Assembly: GCA_022494885.1 (NCBI GenBank)
Contig: JAGVSM010001264.1
Location: forward strand, 1 to 64,000
DNA from: Micrasema longulum
Taxonomy: Eukaryota > Arthropoda > Insecta > Trichoptera > Brachycentridae
Direction: 5' to 3'
DNA: 64,000 nt
The notes below the pieces were generated by a model that worked only from the letters and a program-made list of their open reading frames with translations, made no database searches and was not told the DNA's origin. The position numbers and the translations under genes were made by a program. Positions within the stretch are counted from its first letter, which is position 1; each line of letters starts with the position of its first letter. Of this stretch, positions 30,783-41,645 are shown piece by piece.

Positions 30783-31380
30783 AAGAACATTTTAGAAAAG
30801 GTAATATAAAAGTCTAGGCATCAACAGGGCTTATGATCTATCATTGGCTGGGTTTAGTGGCCACTTTACACACTGTGTAACATTCATTCTGCCGATATTT
30901 GAACATCTATACTTCTTCAAGTATTTCATATGCTGATGTTTGTGAAGTACCTTTATTTAGGCCGGTGAAATTAATCTAATTGAATTATTTCACCTACATA
31001 GTAGGCAACGTTTGAAAATATTATTTTTTCAATTTCCATACTTCTTCAAGGACCAAGTGTATAAAGCAACAATATTTTGAGTTTCTCCAAATTCTTGTAG
31101 ATGAGGTCTGGATTCAACTCTCTGGGGAGCTGTTTACATCAAAATATTACAACAAAGATGAAGAACATTTTAGAGAAGGTAATATAGAAATTGAAAAAAA
31201 ACCTTTTTCAGGCGTTGCCTAGTATGTAGGTGAAATAATTCAATTAGATGAATCTCACCCGCATAAATAAGGGTTTTAGTTCTTTAACTTCACAAATATT
31301 AACAGATGAGAGAATTGAAGAGATATAGACGTTCAAATATAGGCAGAATGGTGAATGTTACAATATGTAGGTGAAATAAT
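30783..31380. mobile_element. Foldback MITE M1, copies 7 and 8, head to head
   Basis: A forward set of blocks (30810-31010: 'gtctaggcatcaacagggct' to 'cctacatagtaggcaacg') is followed by a terminal arm at about 31077 and then a reverse set ('gatgaatctcacccgcataa' 31248, 'gcagaatggtgaatgttac' 31343). The inverted layout gives a potential long hairpin. Confidence 0.6.
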
Positions 31381-31449
31381 TTTTTATTTTTATTACCTTA
31401 TACTTGCTTTTTATTTTTTACTATTATATCGAATAGCACTGTAGTATTG

Positions 31450-31825
31450 GCAAATACGCATTTCATAGATACATACTTTAATTTCTTATTTTTTCGTGAT
31501 AATATATGCTCGCTTGTTTATTAATTTAACTTGAAAATGTCTTTCTTGCTTACCGTAACACTTTATTTAATGTTTGCTTTACAGAATTTATTTCATAAGC
31601 TTATATCTTTGCATTTTTTGTTTATATGCTTACTGTTTTTTTTTGCATACCTTTGTTATTATTGTTTTTTTTTTTACTTTGTAAAACTTTTTATCATATC
31701 CTTTTTACTTATTTCACAATTTTTTTCTGTATATTCTGTTTATTATTTAGTTTGTTAGCATGTATTTCATTTTAATTTTTTGTAAATGCCTTTTGAGCGT
31801 TAATGAACAAAATAAATAAATAAAT
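31450..31825 (+). mobile_element. Non-LTR 3' UTR
   Basis: T-rich sequence ending 'tgtaaatgccttttgagcgt' (31782) and (AAATA)n, the same type of terminus as at 30.73 kb. The hydrophobic ORF here (31531-31758) is a product of T-richness, not a gene. Confidence 0.5.
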
Positions 31826-31829
31826 ATGA

Positions 31830-32195
31830 TATGTTATTTATATCTCCTTTACAAGCTACTCTCCAGGGGTCATCCTCTATGGTTTGCGCCCTCTAAGGTT
31901 CCTATCCAATTAACTTCTTCTGGTTCTAATCCTGGGATTGGATTGCAGTTGCATACCTCCTGCATCCATTCTGGTGATCCGGTCCTTTAACTAGCCATAT
32001 GACAGGGGCGAATCATCCATATAAGCGATTATGCGCAGCTTACCATTATACAGGAAGGCAAAAGGTATGAATAAATAAAAATTTTAAAAAACCTATTAAA
32101 TCAAAAATAACAGTTGTTTTTTAATTGAAAGATTAGTCTTGCACATAAACATTGGTATAAAAAATAAATGTCATAAATTATAAAGGAATTACCTC
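31830..32195. other. Non-coding DNA with a fragment shared with 21.75 kb
   Basis: 'tataagcgattatgcgcagc' (about 32020) is the reverse complement of the lead-in of the SINE-C-like copy at 21.75 kb ('gctgtgcataatcgcttata'). 31850-31990 resembles no coding sequence I know. Confidence 0.35.
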
Positions 32196-32199
32196 TTTA

Positions 32200-33470
32200 A
32201 TCGGACTCAAAATACAAAAATAGAAAACGAAATTAGCTCGCAAAGAGAACAAAAACATGGTGTTCCACAAGGGACAATTCTGGGTCCACTATTATTTCTT
32301 ATATATATATAAATGAACTATGTGATCTTAAAGTAGAAGGAGAAATATTGTCATATGCTGACGACACTGCTATTATTGTTTATAATAAAACATGGGAGTC
32401 AAACTTTAATGACGCCACAAAAAGTATTACGATAGTTAATGGCTTGAAACAAACTTACTTATTTAAATCAAGAAAAAACCATGTATTTGCCTTTTCAAAT
32501 TTCAAATAAAAGTGGCCCTTCACAGAATTTGTCAATAAGAATCCATGATTTAAATTGTAATGTTGATATTTGTAATACGTGCTACAAAATAAGTTCAGGG
32601 GAAAGCTATAAATATTTGGGTATATGCATAGATTATATACTAAAATGGGAAAAACATACAGCTAAACTAACAGATAAACTCAGATATTTATCTTATGTTT
32701 TCCAAAGACTGAAAAATATCTAATCTAAAAATTAAAAATGGGAAATCACGCTTTAATCCTGTCTTCGATAACATATAGAATAATAGCGTGGGGAGGAGTC
32801 TTGGACGCGCATGGTCGTTTAACAGAAATTACACAGAAAAATATAATTAAAATTATACGTAGAGAGTGGACTCTTTAGTTTTAGAAAATAATATGTATTT
32901 TAGTGCATAAAATATGTTTATTTGAATAGATAATTGTTAAGTAACAATTTACATCGTATTAGTAATAGATCCGATAGTGTACTGTCAGTTCCAGGATGCA
33001 GAACTAAGTTCGCACAGAGGCACTCCTCACATGTTGGTCCAAGATCCTTCAATTTTCTAACCAAGGAACTACAAAACATCAAACCACTGGTACATTTTAA
33101 AGTAGGTTTGAGGTCTTGTATCAGTATGGAAGCAACAGATAGATATATTCTTGGAAAAATTAATTAAAATTAAAAATAAATGCATTCTGCAAATTAATCA
33201 TGTTTTCGTAATATCAGCATATGTTTATTTAGTTTTTCTTTTCTTTTTCTTATTATTTTTATGTTCATGTCATACCATAAATTTATGCCATTGACTTTTA
33301 ATAATTGAAAAAAGAATGGCCCACGCTCAGACGCTGTAGTCTTTGTGGGCATTTTTTCCAATTCATGTTAGAGCTTAATTTTAAGATGTATTTTTCCAAA
33401 GTCTATTTTCGTAATTATATCTCTTTGTAAATAATATGAGTATGGAAAAAAAAATATTAACATTAACAAA
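32200..33470 (+). pseudogene. Non-LTR reverse transcriptase with YADD core, decayed
   Basis: Forward frames in order: HGVPQGTILGPLLFLIYI (about 32250), EILSYADDTAIIV (catalytic YADD near 32356), then after frameshifts SGESYKYLGICIDYILKWEK and LTDKLRYLSYVFQRLKNI (thumb), AWGGVLDAHG (about 32790), and the C-terminus HRISNRSDSVLSVPGC, FAQRHSSHVGPRSFNFL (33020). At least three frameshifts or stops occur. A 3' UTR hairpin 'gaatggcccac'...'gtgggcatttt' lies at 33315-33355. The upstream RT fingers and the endonuclease are absent. Clade is jockey/CR1-like. Confidence 0.8.
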
Positions 33471-33474
33471 TTAA

Positions 33475-33704
33475 TATTTTAGTACACAATGTTATACGTA
33501 TTAAAGGATGAGGAATGTGGGATCAGATAATGAGTTTGGAAGGAGAGAGAAAGAGGAACCGAGGAAAGAAAAAGAGATAAAAAAATATATTTCAGAAAAA
33601 AAAGCAGTAAAAACTCAAGGAGTTTGGGATTCTGGTAAGTAAGTAATTTGGTCTAATGTCATTTATAGATTAGTATATGTTAGATAGAACTAGCAAGCCT
33701 GATG
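33475..33704. other. Purine-rich spacer
   Basis: 'ggaaggagagagaaagagga' (33538) and similar A/G-rich sequence. It may be the end of the preceding UTR. Confidence 0.3.
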
Positions 33705-33705
33705 A

Positions 33706-34580
33706 TTTTATTTATTTAATAACGGCACGCAGTGCCTTTTACCTTAAAAAGATACATATTAAAAATAATATAAACATTTCGATATAATGTGAAAAACTTA
33801 AAATTAAATAAAAAAGTATTATTTTACATAAATACTATATATAAAACACAGCAGTTTTGTATAAAGAACATATTTAAACATAAAAAAATAATTAAACAAT
33901 GTGTGCAGATAAAATCTTAAAAGGAAAAGAATATTTATATATTTTTCTTTGAAATGTACAAAATACAATAAAATTCTTTTGTCTCAAAAAATAATTTAAA
34001 AAATAGTTATAATAATGACAATGGAAGTCATTAAAAAATATGTATACACGTAAATATGGTACACAATAGTACCCATACAAAAGTAAACATAGAAAGCACT
34101 ATAATATAAAAAATGTATATTACCGTTCATCATATTTGAAATGATTAAATAGAGTTGATTTATATGAGCTATACTTTAAGTGAAAAATATCAGCAACGTC
34201 GGAATAGTTATTGCCGAGTACATGGAGTCGATTCAGAATAGCATTATACGAGTATACGGTTCGCGAATTGTTGCAACTAAACGGAGGTACTTGACGAGTC
34301 ATTCGTCCAGGTACCTTGAAGTTAATGAGTGCTAATAGATTTGGGCAGTTCCATGTAAAGTTTACAATCTTAAATAAATTCAGTAAATCTTTAATTTTTC
34401 TTCTCCCAGTAAGTTTCAACAAGTTCAAAATATCTAATAAAAAATCACAGTTAATAAATTCAAATCTGATTCCAAGTTTAAAGTTAACGTATCTTAAAAA
34501 CTTATTTTGAACTCTTTCTAGAATACTTTGAGGAGGTGCATGAAACACATACAGGAAATATAAGCACTGCAGCACCTCCT
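33706..34580 (-). pseudogene. Jockey-like retrotransposon C-terminus and 3' UTR (downstream part)
   Basis: The reverse frame reads ILERVQNKFLRYVNFKLGIR (about 34520-34460), LNLLKLTGRRKIKDLLNLFK, KVPGRMTRQVPPFSCNNSRT and YNAILNRLHVLGNNYSD. It ends FKYDER at 34120, followed by a 3' UTR to 33706 with the 'ggcac...gtgcc' hairpin and tail. A close relative is at 48.2-48.4 kb (MPGRMIRQVPPFRSNNSQT). Its upstream part lies beyond the RTE-like insertion at 35.64-35.96 kb. Confidence 0.8.
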
Positions 34581-34616
34581 CAGGTAAGTTTAAATGCATA
34601 TGATAGTACGACAGAG

Positions 34617-35640
34617 TAAGAATGGAAGAAATAAGAATTGCTGCCAAATATATGAAGAATGGAAAGCGCAGGGTTTTGATAATGTTGCTACAGAATTTAT
34701 AAAGGCGGGTGGTGAAATAATTTTTGTATGGCTGCACAAACTTTTCAACCGATGTTTAGAGGAAGAATACACTCCTCCAGACTGGAGAAGGGCTGTTGTT
34801 ATGCCTCTATACAAGGGAAAAGGTTTAAGAGTAGAATGCGGAAATTATAGAGCAATCAGCCTTTTTTCAGCGATTTGCTGATGAATGTGGATAAATCGAA
34901 TGTGATGGATTTTGAAAGAAATGAAAGTATGACTAAATGTGAAATCACTGTGAATGGAGTTATACCAAAACAAGTAGAGGAATTTGTGTATCTGGGAAGT
35001 ATGTTCACTAGGGATGGAATGACTGAGAAAGATATTGAAAGGAGGGTGAGTGCCGGGAACAGAGTGAACGGTGCACTTAAATCGACCTTGCAAATAAATG
35101 CTTGTCACAAGAGGCAAAATTGGCAGTTCACAACGGAGTCCTGGTCCCGTCCCTGATGTATGGGAGCGAAGTATGGACTTGGAAAAACAGAGATGAAAAT
35201 AGGCTGAATGCTGTCAAAATGCGATCTCTCAGGCAAATGTGTGGTAAAACTATGTACGATAGATGCACAAATGTTGAGATCCGTACATCATGTAAGGCTG
35301 AGACAAGCATTATCGACAAAATCAAGAAAGGAGCTCTGCGCTGGTTTGGACATGTAGAACGAATGGACAGCGAGAGAACGGCTAAGAATATTTACAATGC
35401 GAATGTTGATAGATGCAGAAATAGAGGAAGACCGAGAAAGACATGGCATGACCAAATCCAACAAATACTTAAAGATGGACATGTCAAAAGTCAGAATAAT
35501 CGGCGCGCGTGCATGAGAAGATGTATGAATGTGGAGGAAGCGAGATCTGTAGGCAAAGATAGAGTGTTGTGGCGTTCTATTCTCTCTGCCTACCCTTACG
35601 GGGAAACGGCTTGATGGTTTGTTTGTTTGTTTGTTTGTTT
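34617..35640 (+). mobile_element. RTE-like insertion (copy R6), longest in the window
   Basis: It starts with an RT-domain segment: AAKYMKNGK, DNVATEFIKAGGEIIFVWLH, NRCLEEEYTPPDWRRAVVMP, LYKGKGLRVECGNYRAISL. It then jumps near 34875 to NVDKSNVMDFERNE, so the palm with the FADD motif is deleted. Frames 34875-35156 and 35102-35614 carry the usual C-terminus (VEEFVYLGSMFTRDG, GKTMYDRCTNVEIR, GRPRKTWHDQIQQI, VLWRSILSAYPYGETA), with a one-base frameshift near 35090. The tail is (GTTT)n at 35618-35644. The internal deletion and frameshift make it inactive. Confidence 0.85.
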
Positions 35641-35641
35641 G

Positions 35642-35965
35642 TTTTGAGTATTTTGGTGAGAACTATAATACGGAGTCCATATAGTTGAGTTGTATTCCAA
35701 CTGGCTCCTAACCATAGCTGTGTACATCAATTTCAAAGTAGCTATATTTTAAAAATCCTTAGTCACTCTCAAAATATAGCCTAGCATTTTTAGGGATTTA
35801 TTGGCTATGCAGTTTATGTGACTGACAAAAGACAGCTTTTGGTCAAAGATGACACCTATATCTCGCACTTCAGAAACAGAAACTAATTTAACGTTTGCAA
35901 TAATATAATCAAATAAGATAGGATTATTTATTCTATTCTAAATTTTCTAGTGTTTTTGAACGATC
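35642..35965 (-). pseudogene. Jockey-like retrotransposon, thumb segment (upstream part of the 34 kb relic)
   Basis: The reverse frame reads VSVSEVRDIGVIFDQKLSFV, NKSLKMLGYILRVTKDF, then MYTAMVRSQLEYNSTIWTPY. This is the conserved YLGV..D..L.F..H segment and the following LRSQLEY..VW.P block. It stops exactly where ILERVQNKFLRY would follow, and that part is on the other side of the RTE-like insertion. One stop interrupts it near 35755. Confidence 0.75.
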
Positions 35966-36059
35966 TATCGATTCTTTTAATGCTGTTCTTTTTAATTTTG
36001 GTATTGATTGGTAAGAATTCGCCAGTTTTATAAACAACAGCTACATTATATTTTATTTT

Positions 36060-36280
36060 ATTTTATTATTTTATTTTATTTTATTTGTGAAATCAACAGT
36101 TCTACGTACATATTTTTAGTAAACAAACAGATATAGTGTATAAACTCAGAACTAATAACAGATTTCCACATAGTATACAAAGTTAGCAAAGAAAATATAT
36201 TACATATCAAATAAATACATACAATTTATACATTTAAAAATGTTATTTTCATGTACTCAATAATCAAAGATTTTTAAAAT
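36060..36280 (-). mobile_element. Non-LTR 3' end with AAAAT-type tail, reverse strand
   Basis: Reverse complement of the insert at 8290-8500: 'caacagttctacgtacatat' (36093), 'cagatatagtgtataaactc' (36130), ending in (TTTTA)n at 36060-36090. It shows that the source element carries a short AAAAT tail, here about 40 bp compared with about 400 bp at 8.5 kb. Confidence 0.75.
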
Positions 36281-36284
36281 ATTT

Positions 36285-36655
36285 ATTTATTTATTTTCTG
36301 TGACATAATGGTTTAACTCACGACCTCTTTACATCAATAACATCTATCATGCTTTGGTAATATGACATAGTATGTCATCTTTTCCAGGTATGTCATCTTA
36401 AGCAGAATTCCCCTCTAATCAAATCGGGATGGCTAAAATAGTTGCTAGGTAAACCAATATAAATTAAAATGTTTTTTTAAAAAAATAATAAAACATACAC
36501 GTTTCTTCTCTTCCAAAATAATTAAAATAACGAAGCAAGATGAGAAACGATAAGTTATTCTATGACAGGTGATTTAATCGACATACATACGAACGTAATA
36601 TATTTGAGAACTTAAAAACTACCAAACAAAAAATGTGTTAATTGGATTCTGCTCA
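36285..36655. other. AT-rich spacer
   Basis: Nothing is recognised. 'tatgtcatc' repeats occur at 36370-36400. Confidence 0.3.
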
Positions 36656-36659
36656 TCTG

Positions 36660-37545
36660 AACATTTTACGTAACAAAATTTTGTTTTATTTATTTATACT
36701 TTTACATTTTTTTTTTTTTTTTTTGAAAAAGAAATATTTGCGTTCTTATGATTTACCCAAATATTTAATTTTGAGGGCCATTTTCAACGAGTTGTAACTA
36801 ACTCACTATTAGAAAATGGAATCAGGTTGTGGTAAAGTGGGATTCGAACCACGGAACTTTGGTCCGTGAGTCCGAGACACTAGCCGCAGGACCACAACCC
36901 GATCATTGTTTGCATTCTTTTTTTATACAGAATAATGTTCCCTCACTGGGATGTCCCGTCCCGAGGGAAACATTTTACAACATGTGAAACATAGCTATTT
37001 AACAAAGTTAACATAATAATAACAACAAAAAAAAACGTAATTAATCCAATCAACATCATTTTAATTAACATAATAAACAATAAAAACTAAAATATTCATA
37101 AAAATATTACCAATTTTTATAGACTAATAGAAAAAAATTCATAAACAGTGCACACATTTTACCTATTTGGTTTGATCCACTGTTCGATCCGTGCGCAACC
37201 CACCTCCACTATTCATTTCTTAATAGCAATTTTATATTGAGAGAACTTACTAATTGTCCTTATGGATAATGGAAGTAGATTGTACACTTTAACCGAGTAG
37301 TAGGTCAATCCTCTTTGACCGAAGGTTGTGTTTATTTTTTTATTTTAGTGCAGCATCAGGGTGGAGATTCTAGTAACTCTTGTATTTGTAACGGAAGGTA
37401 GAGAATAATGTTTACGTGCGTATAGTAACAAAGCTTTTACATAAAGTTATTTTATAGATTTGACATTAAGATTTTCAAATATACCGAGGGAGCTAGTTCT
37501 TAAAACAATATATTTGTATATTTACTTACATTTAAAAATAATATA
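36660..37545 (-). mobile_element. Non-LTR 3' region interrupted by SINE-A
   Basis: The reverse-strand 3' end lies at about 36665-36712 and continues from 36906: 'cattctttttttatacagaa' (36911), 'gttccctcactgggatgtcc' (36934), 'cgagggaaacattttaca' (36962). The same blocks occur at 47.75-47.90 kb and 48.64-48.79 kb. The segment 37160-37340 probably covers the decayed C-terminal coding part, but stops prevent a firm call. Confidence 0.5.
36713..36903 (-). mobile_element. SINE-A copy 4, reverse strand
   Basis: Full-length copy in reverse. The tail is at 36713-36735, the body 'tttgagggccattttcaacg' at 36771, the B box complement 'ggattcgaacc' at about 36840-36850, and the head ends 'accacaacccgat' at 36903. 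Confidence 0.85.
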
Positions 37546-37684
37546 TTGAATTATTTATTTACTAAACACTTTTTACACATAAGCATTTTGTATACATACA
37601 GCGGGCGGGCATATTGCCTTAAGGCAATTTTTTCTTACTTACTCAAACTGTTCAGTTCGAGAAAATAAATATTAGGTGTATGGA

Positions 37685-37995
37685 CATATTCAAATGTTGA
37701 GATCCGTGAACTATGTACGGCTGAGACTTGCATTATTGAACGTGTAGAGCGAATGGACAGCGAAAGAACGAACAAAAGGATCTACTATGCGAATGTTGAT
37801 GGACGCAGAAAACGAGGAAGACTGAGAAAGACATGGCACAATCAAGTCCATCAAATACTTGAAGATGGACTTCAAAAGTAGGAATAATCAGCGTGCGTTC
37901 ATGAGAAGATATATGAATGTTGAGGAAGCGAGGTCTGTATGCAAATACAGGGTGGTAAGGCGTTCTATCCTCTCTGCCTACCCCTATGGGGAAAC
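37685..37995 (+). pseudogene. RTE-like retrotransposon C-terminus (copy R7)
   Basis: It reads NVEIRELCTAETCIIE, then after a deletion RVERMDSERTNKRIYYANVD, GRRKRGRLRKTWHNQVHQI, RRYMNVEEARSVCKYRVVRR and SILSAYPYGE. Two small deletions remove the 'KIKEG.LRW.GH' segment, and a frameshift lies near 37870. The usual GGCGTGATGG end is missing, so the 3' end is also truncated. Confidence 0.75.
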
Positions 37996-37999
37996 TTTT

Positions 38000-38460
38000 T
38001 TATTGCAACAAAAATTGACTTTAAGTCTACCCTATATTGTGAAGAGAGGAGGGGGAATGGGTAAAAAAGAAGGAAGAGGAAAGAAAAACTAAAAGATTCA
38101 GATAATGACATTTCAATCTCGATTGAAATGTGCATAAAGAAGGGGCGTCTCTGACATTAGTGCGTATATTTATTCCATAAACGAGCAGCTACTACCGAGA
38201 AAGAGGAGGCAAAATTAGAAAAAAAGAGCGGTGAGTGGGTATTAAAAGGGTTCTGTCGTTACTAAAACGAAGAGCCATCCTGTGTTGTGATGAACGTTGG
38301 AAGAGCTCCGACAGATAATGTATATATATTTTGATAACTAACTTTGTGGTTTTTTTAGTGAAATGATTTATTTTTTTATTTTTTTTATTAATTTTCTTTA
38401 TATAAAGACACATATAACAAAAAAAAAAAAAACGTATCCCTAATTCTATGAGGCCAAGAG
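38000..38460. other. Non-coding spacer with a short perfect palindrome
   Basis: 'catttcaatc' and 'gattgaaatg' (38108-38129) form a 10-bp perfect stem. Nothing else is recognised. Confidence 0.3.
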
Positions 38461-38464
38461 CCCT

Positions 38465-39220
38465 GTGTTGAGTTGTGATACAACAATGTGTATGTTAAAA
38501 TTAATGGCGAGCTACCTCCAAAATAGAAGCCAATACGTCTCGTATGGTCTTTTTGCGTCAGAGAGTTTCTATACTTTCTCGGGCGTCCCGCAAGGCTCTA
38601 ACCTGGGTCAATTGTTGTTCTCAATTTTGATTAATAATATCAAAAAAGGAAATTTTGAACTCGCGTTTTCTGTTATTTGCGGATGACTTAAAACTTTTCT
38701 TAAAAGTGACAACTTTGGATGATTTTCGTCTTCTCTAAGCGGATATATCTAATATATGTGAATGGAGAAGGCGTGACAAACTTAGGTTTAATGTTTCCAA
38801 GTGTTCGGTCACGTCTTTCACTAGGGCCCAAAAAACTATATTTTTTCCCTTCAAAATGAATGACCAGAATCTGATACGAACATCAAATGTTAAGGATCTG
38901 GGCGTTAAATTTGTGATTACCCTGACATTTCATGAACACATAGAGACAATTGGTGGTAATGCATTGAAGATGTTGGAATTCGTTCTGCGTACTGCCGGGG
39001 TTTTTGAAAATTCCCGCGTACTGAGAACTCTTTACAACTTCTTGGTGCAAAGCAGACTCGAGAGTGGCTCGATAATTTGGGGGCCAAATGAACTGAAGTA
39101 CTCTCTTATGATAGAGAAAATCCAAAAGAAATTTCTGAGATATCTCTACATGAGAGAGTGCGGGGATTATCCTCGGCTCAACTCAGTGCTAAGACTTCCA
39201 TATCCCTTCTCTTAAATGTC
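38465..39220 (+). pseudogene. Jockey-like reverse transcriptase, 3' half
   Basis: Forward frames: LMASYLQNRSQYVSYGLFAS, SGVPQGSNLGQLLFSILINN (RT block with PQGS.LG), then, after a one-base frameshift near 38680, a FADDLKLF-type catalytic site. After further frameshifts come CEWRRRDKLRFNVSKCSV, VKDLGVKFVITLTFHEHIE and LRTLYNFLVQSRLESGSIIW...YLYMRECGDYP. The last block is nearly identical to the reverse-strand relic at 28.3-28.5 kb. It ends abruptly at 39190. Confidence 0.8.
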
Positions 39221-39224
39221 CTCT

Positions 39225-39858
39225 ATTCCTGTTGTAATTTGTTAAATAATTTCTGATTAAATTTACCATGACCCGATAAAAACTACGTTGTATAGTGATC
39301 GGGGATAACCCGAAAAAATTTTAAGCGCTGACGGATTAAAGAAAAAAAAAGGTAACCCTTCCTGAAGGGGAAGATTCCCATCGCTATTGCCAAACATCAA
39401 GAAGAGCATTTAAAAACATTTTTTTAAAGTTCAATTGAGACATTCCTTCAGTTGGGAATAGACGGAAGCCAGCAATAACAGAAGAACGCATTCTTTTTAA
39501 GTGGAAATTCGCGGATCATCGCTGGGCCTCCAGATCCAAATGAAACAAGTCCGTTAGATTCGGGAGTGCATCCGTCGAGCATGTCCTATATGCTCTAGCA
39601 AGAGCCAGGAGAGGTTCCTTAAAATAATTCTTTTGAAATATTGCAACTTACATTGGTGTGCTCAACAGCCAGCTGCATAGCATACGATGCCAAGAAAATG
39701 GACATGTTTTCAACGACAATACGCCCTAACTATTTGACCCTTCGTGGAACCCCAGGGTTCCTCTGAACACCTTTTAGGAACCGTTGCCGTATCTCCTTCT
39801 TGCGGTGCCTTTTCAGGTCCCCACGCGGTGGCGATCACTACAGCGAAAGCATCTCGGT
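39225..39858. other. Non-coding DNA, no gene recognised
   Basis: The short string 'gtggaaccccagggttcctc' (39744) has the look of a hAT-type end, but no partner end was found. The stretch 39470-39620 is less AT-rich and matches nothing else here. Confidence 0.3.
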
Positions 39859-39859
39859 C

Positions 39860-40672
39860 CTATTGCTCAATCACAAATAACCATCGACGTGCTTAAGAAC
39901 ATGCTACGCATTTGACCGATCACAATGAACATGCTTAAGTTATCGCAGTCATAAGTCAACGCGTGTGTAATATCTAAGTCAACGCTCGTGTCGGTTTGTT
40001 TTTTGTTTTCATCGTAAACAAATACAGTTAACTGGCGAAAAATCGGCGTTTACTATAAAAAATAATACAATATATTGCATTCGCAAAAAAGTAAGGAGTA
40101 TCTAATACAAAAAGTTTGACATTAAATTACAATTACTATGGCGACTGCTTTTCTTGACATTTGGCTTGCCAATCACCGGCTAAATGCAATGAATAGCATG
40201 ATAAATAATAAATAACAAAATGAAAATATCAGTTTTGGAATATTTTTCATTTTTATACCGGTGAAATTCAAATGTGTGATTGCGTAGCAGGATTATACGT
40301 CACGAAACGTAAATATTTTGACATTTAATATTAAGTGTTCACGGATGTGACATTGTGATCGCGAATACGATAAACAACCATGGTGAGAAATCCTTTGGAT
40401 TTTCTTTTGGATTTTCTCTATTTTTTTAATTATTTGTTTCCCCCACAACAGGCCAGGACTCCCAATAACAGTGGTGAATTACATTTAAAAATACCCAGGT
40501 TTGAGAAAAATCACATTTGATTTTTGTGTTCTCACCGGGAATCGAACCCGGAACCTTCCGTGTGTGAGTCAAGCGTCTTGACCACTAAACCACGGAGGCC
40601 GCCCTGGGCCGCCGGACGGTGTTATCACGTCGCTTATTAGCACGTCGATAGTTATTTGTGATTGAGTTACTG
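39860..40672. mobile_element. hAT-like TIR element H, copy 2 (with SINE-B insertion)
   Basis: The left end 'attgctcaatcacaaataac' (39862) and right end 'gttatttgtgattgagttac' (40651-40670) are the family TIR. The body matches copy 1 without its 615-bp insert: 'aagttatcgcagtcataagt', 'acgcgtgtgtaat', 'atgaatagcatgataaata'. It is split by a reverse SINE-B at about 40420-40610, between 'gtgagaaat' and 'gttatcacg'. Confidence 0.75.
40420..40605 (-). mobile_element. SINE-B copy 2, reverse strand, full length
   Basis: The B box complement 'gggaatcgaacc' is at 40537-40548, the A-box side 'accactaaaccacggaggcc' at 40581, and the 'caacaggccaggact' body end at 40447. The head closely resembles an intact tRNA, but the 3' half of the tRNA and the acceptor stem are absent, so it is a SINE. 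Confidence 0.85.
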
Positions 40673-40674
40673 AG

Positions 40675-41060
40675 CTACTTCGAGGCTAGGACAACTGCTT
40701 GTTGGATGTACTCGCCAAAGTAAGTCCTGGGAAAAGATGACCACAGTGGTTTCCCGTTGCCTTTTTGTGGTGGATTTTTCTGTTGGGGTAACCTTCTCCT
40801 AGCTGGTTGGTTCTAGTTTGGAGGCGCCAGAAACTCGCCTTTCATCCTTTCGTTATCTGCTGTGATCCCACCGTTATGAGTGTGATCCCATTGCCCAGGG
40901 TTCGCGACGTGGACGCTAACGAGTTGGACGAGTCAGTGGTGTTGCCGGTAAAATGTAACTGGGTATTCGTAGCATTTCATAGAATCACACCCTCCAGCAA
41001 GATGTGACTCACTGCGACCCTACTGACGGTTCAAACCCCCACCGAACACCACGCTTAAAC
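40675..41060. other. GC-richer unassigned segment
   Basis: Less AT-rich than its surroundings ('agatgaccacagtggtttcc' 40737, 'gttggacgagtcagtggtgt' 40922). A 66-codon ORF is present, but I recognise nothing in it. The string 'cagtggtttcccgttgcctt' has the look of an interspersed repeat; there is no second copy in the window. Confidence 0.3.
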
Positions 41061-41495
41061 CATGAATTAAATCGAATTAATTATTACATAAAAATTAATG
41101 CATGACGAATGCATAAATCAGTGTAACTTGTCAAAGTTTGATAACCGTCATAACAAGTCCGTGACAGATTTATAATAAAAACATAATTGTTTAAGCAGAA
41201 TGAAAGAAAAAATAAAATGGATTAAATAATACCGTTCCGTATGTGATTCGATACAGTGAAATGCTTAGAAGTAAAGTCAGCTAATCCAGAAAAATACAAT
41301 AATTAATATAATAGGGAAATATCTCGGAAATATATCTTTTTATAGATACTTTTAAATTTGTAATTGTGAATTCCCACAAAAATGGTCATTCCTTCGGCCA
41401 CGCTCATAATACGTCACGATTCATGCTTATTTGTATCTATGAAAACATTTCTCCACAATATTCATATTGATATTAAAAATACAATTAATTATTCT
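41061..41495. other. AT-rich spacer
   Basis: Nothing is recognised. Confidence 0.3.
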
Positions 41496-41501
41496 TAATC
41501 C

Positions 41502-41645
41502 ATTATATAAATAAAACACGAGTGATACTTTAATCCAAAAATTCGAGACTGACCAGTCTCGAAGATGTCGCGAAAGCGATGAAACCGGTCACTGGATATT
41601 CCAAATTTGTGGATTAAAGTATCACTCGTATTTTATTTATATAAT
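41502..41645. repeat. TIR-bounded foldback with hammerhead-ribozyme-like core (copy 2, cleanest)
   Basis: The outer arms 41502-41536 and 41611-41645 (35 bp each) are reverse complements with one mismatch. Between them, on the forward strand, a hammerhead type I order is seen. The stem I halves are CCAGT (41553-41557) and ACTGG (41591-41595). The core CT(C)GAAGA (41558-41565) fits CUGANGA with one extra C. Stem II is GTCGC-GAAA-GCGAT (41567-41580), followed by GAAAC (41581-41585) and CGGTC. ACCGGT is self-complementary, as in hammerheads with tiny stem III that act as dimers. Related copies lie at 5.5 and 54.6 kb. Function is inferred from pattern only. Confidence 0.6.

Noticed and set aside
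31531..31758. Hydrophobic membrane-protein-like ORFs in T-rich DNA (also 30238-30423, 52862-53071)
   Set aside because: Poly-T UTR sequence encodes Phe and Leu by composition. These lie in retroelement 3' UTRs shared between copies without frame conservation.
33310..33358. Hairpin followed by T run resembling a bacterial terminator
   Set aside because: The DNA is eukaryotic. The hairpin lies in the 3' UTR of a non-LTR relic.
40420..40605. tRNA gene candidate on the reverse strand
   Set aside because: The head has good A and B boxes, but the acceptor stem does not close and the same head with the same non-tRNA body occurs at 53.2 and 54.9 kb, so it is a SINE.
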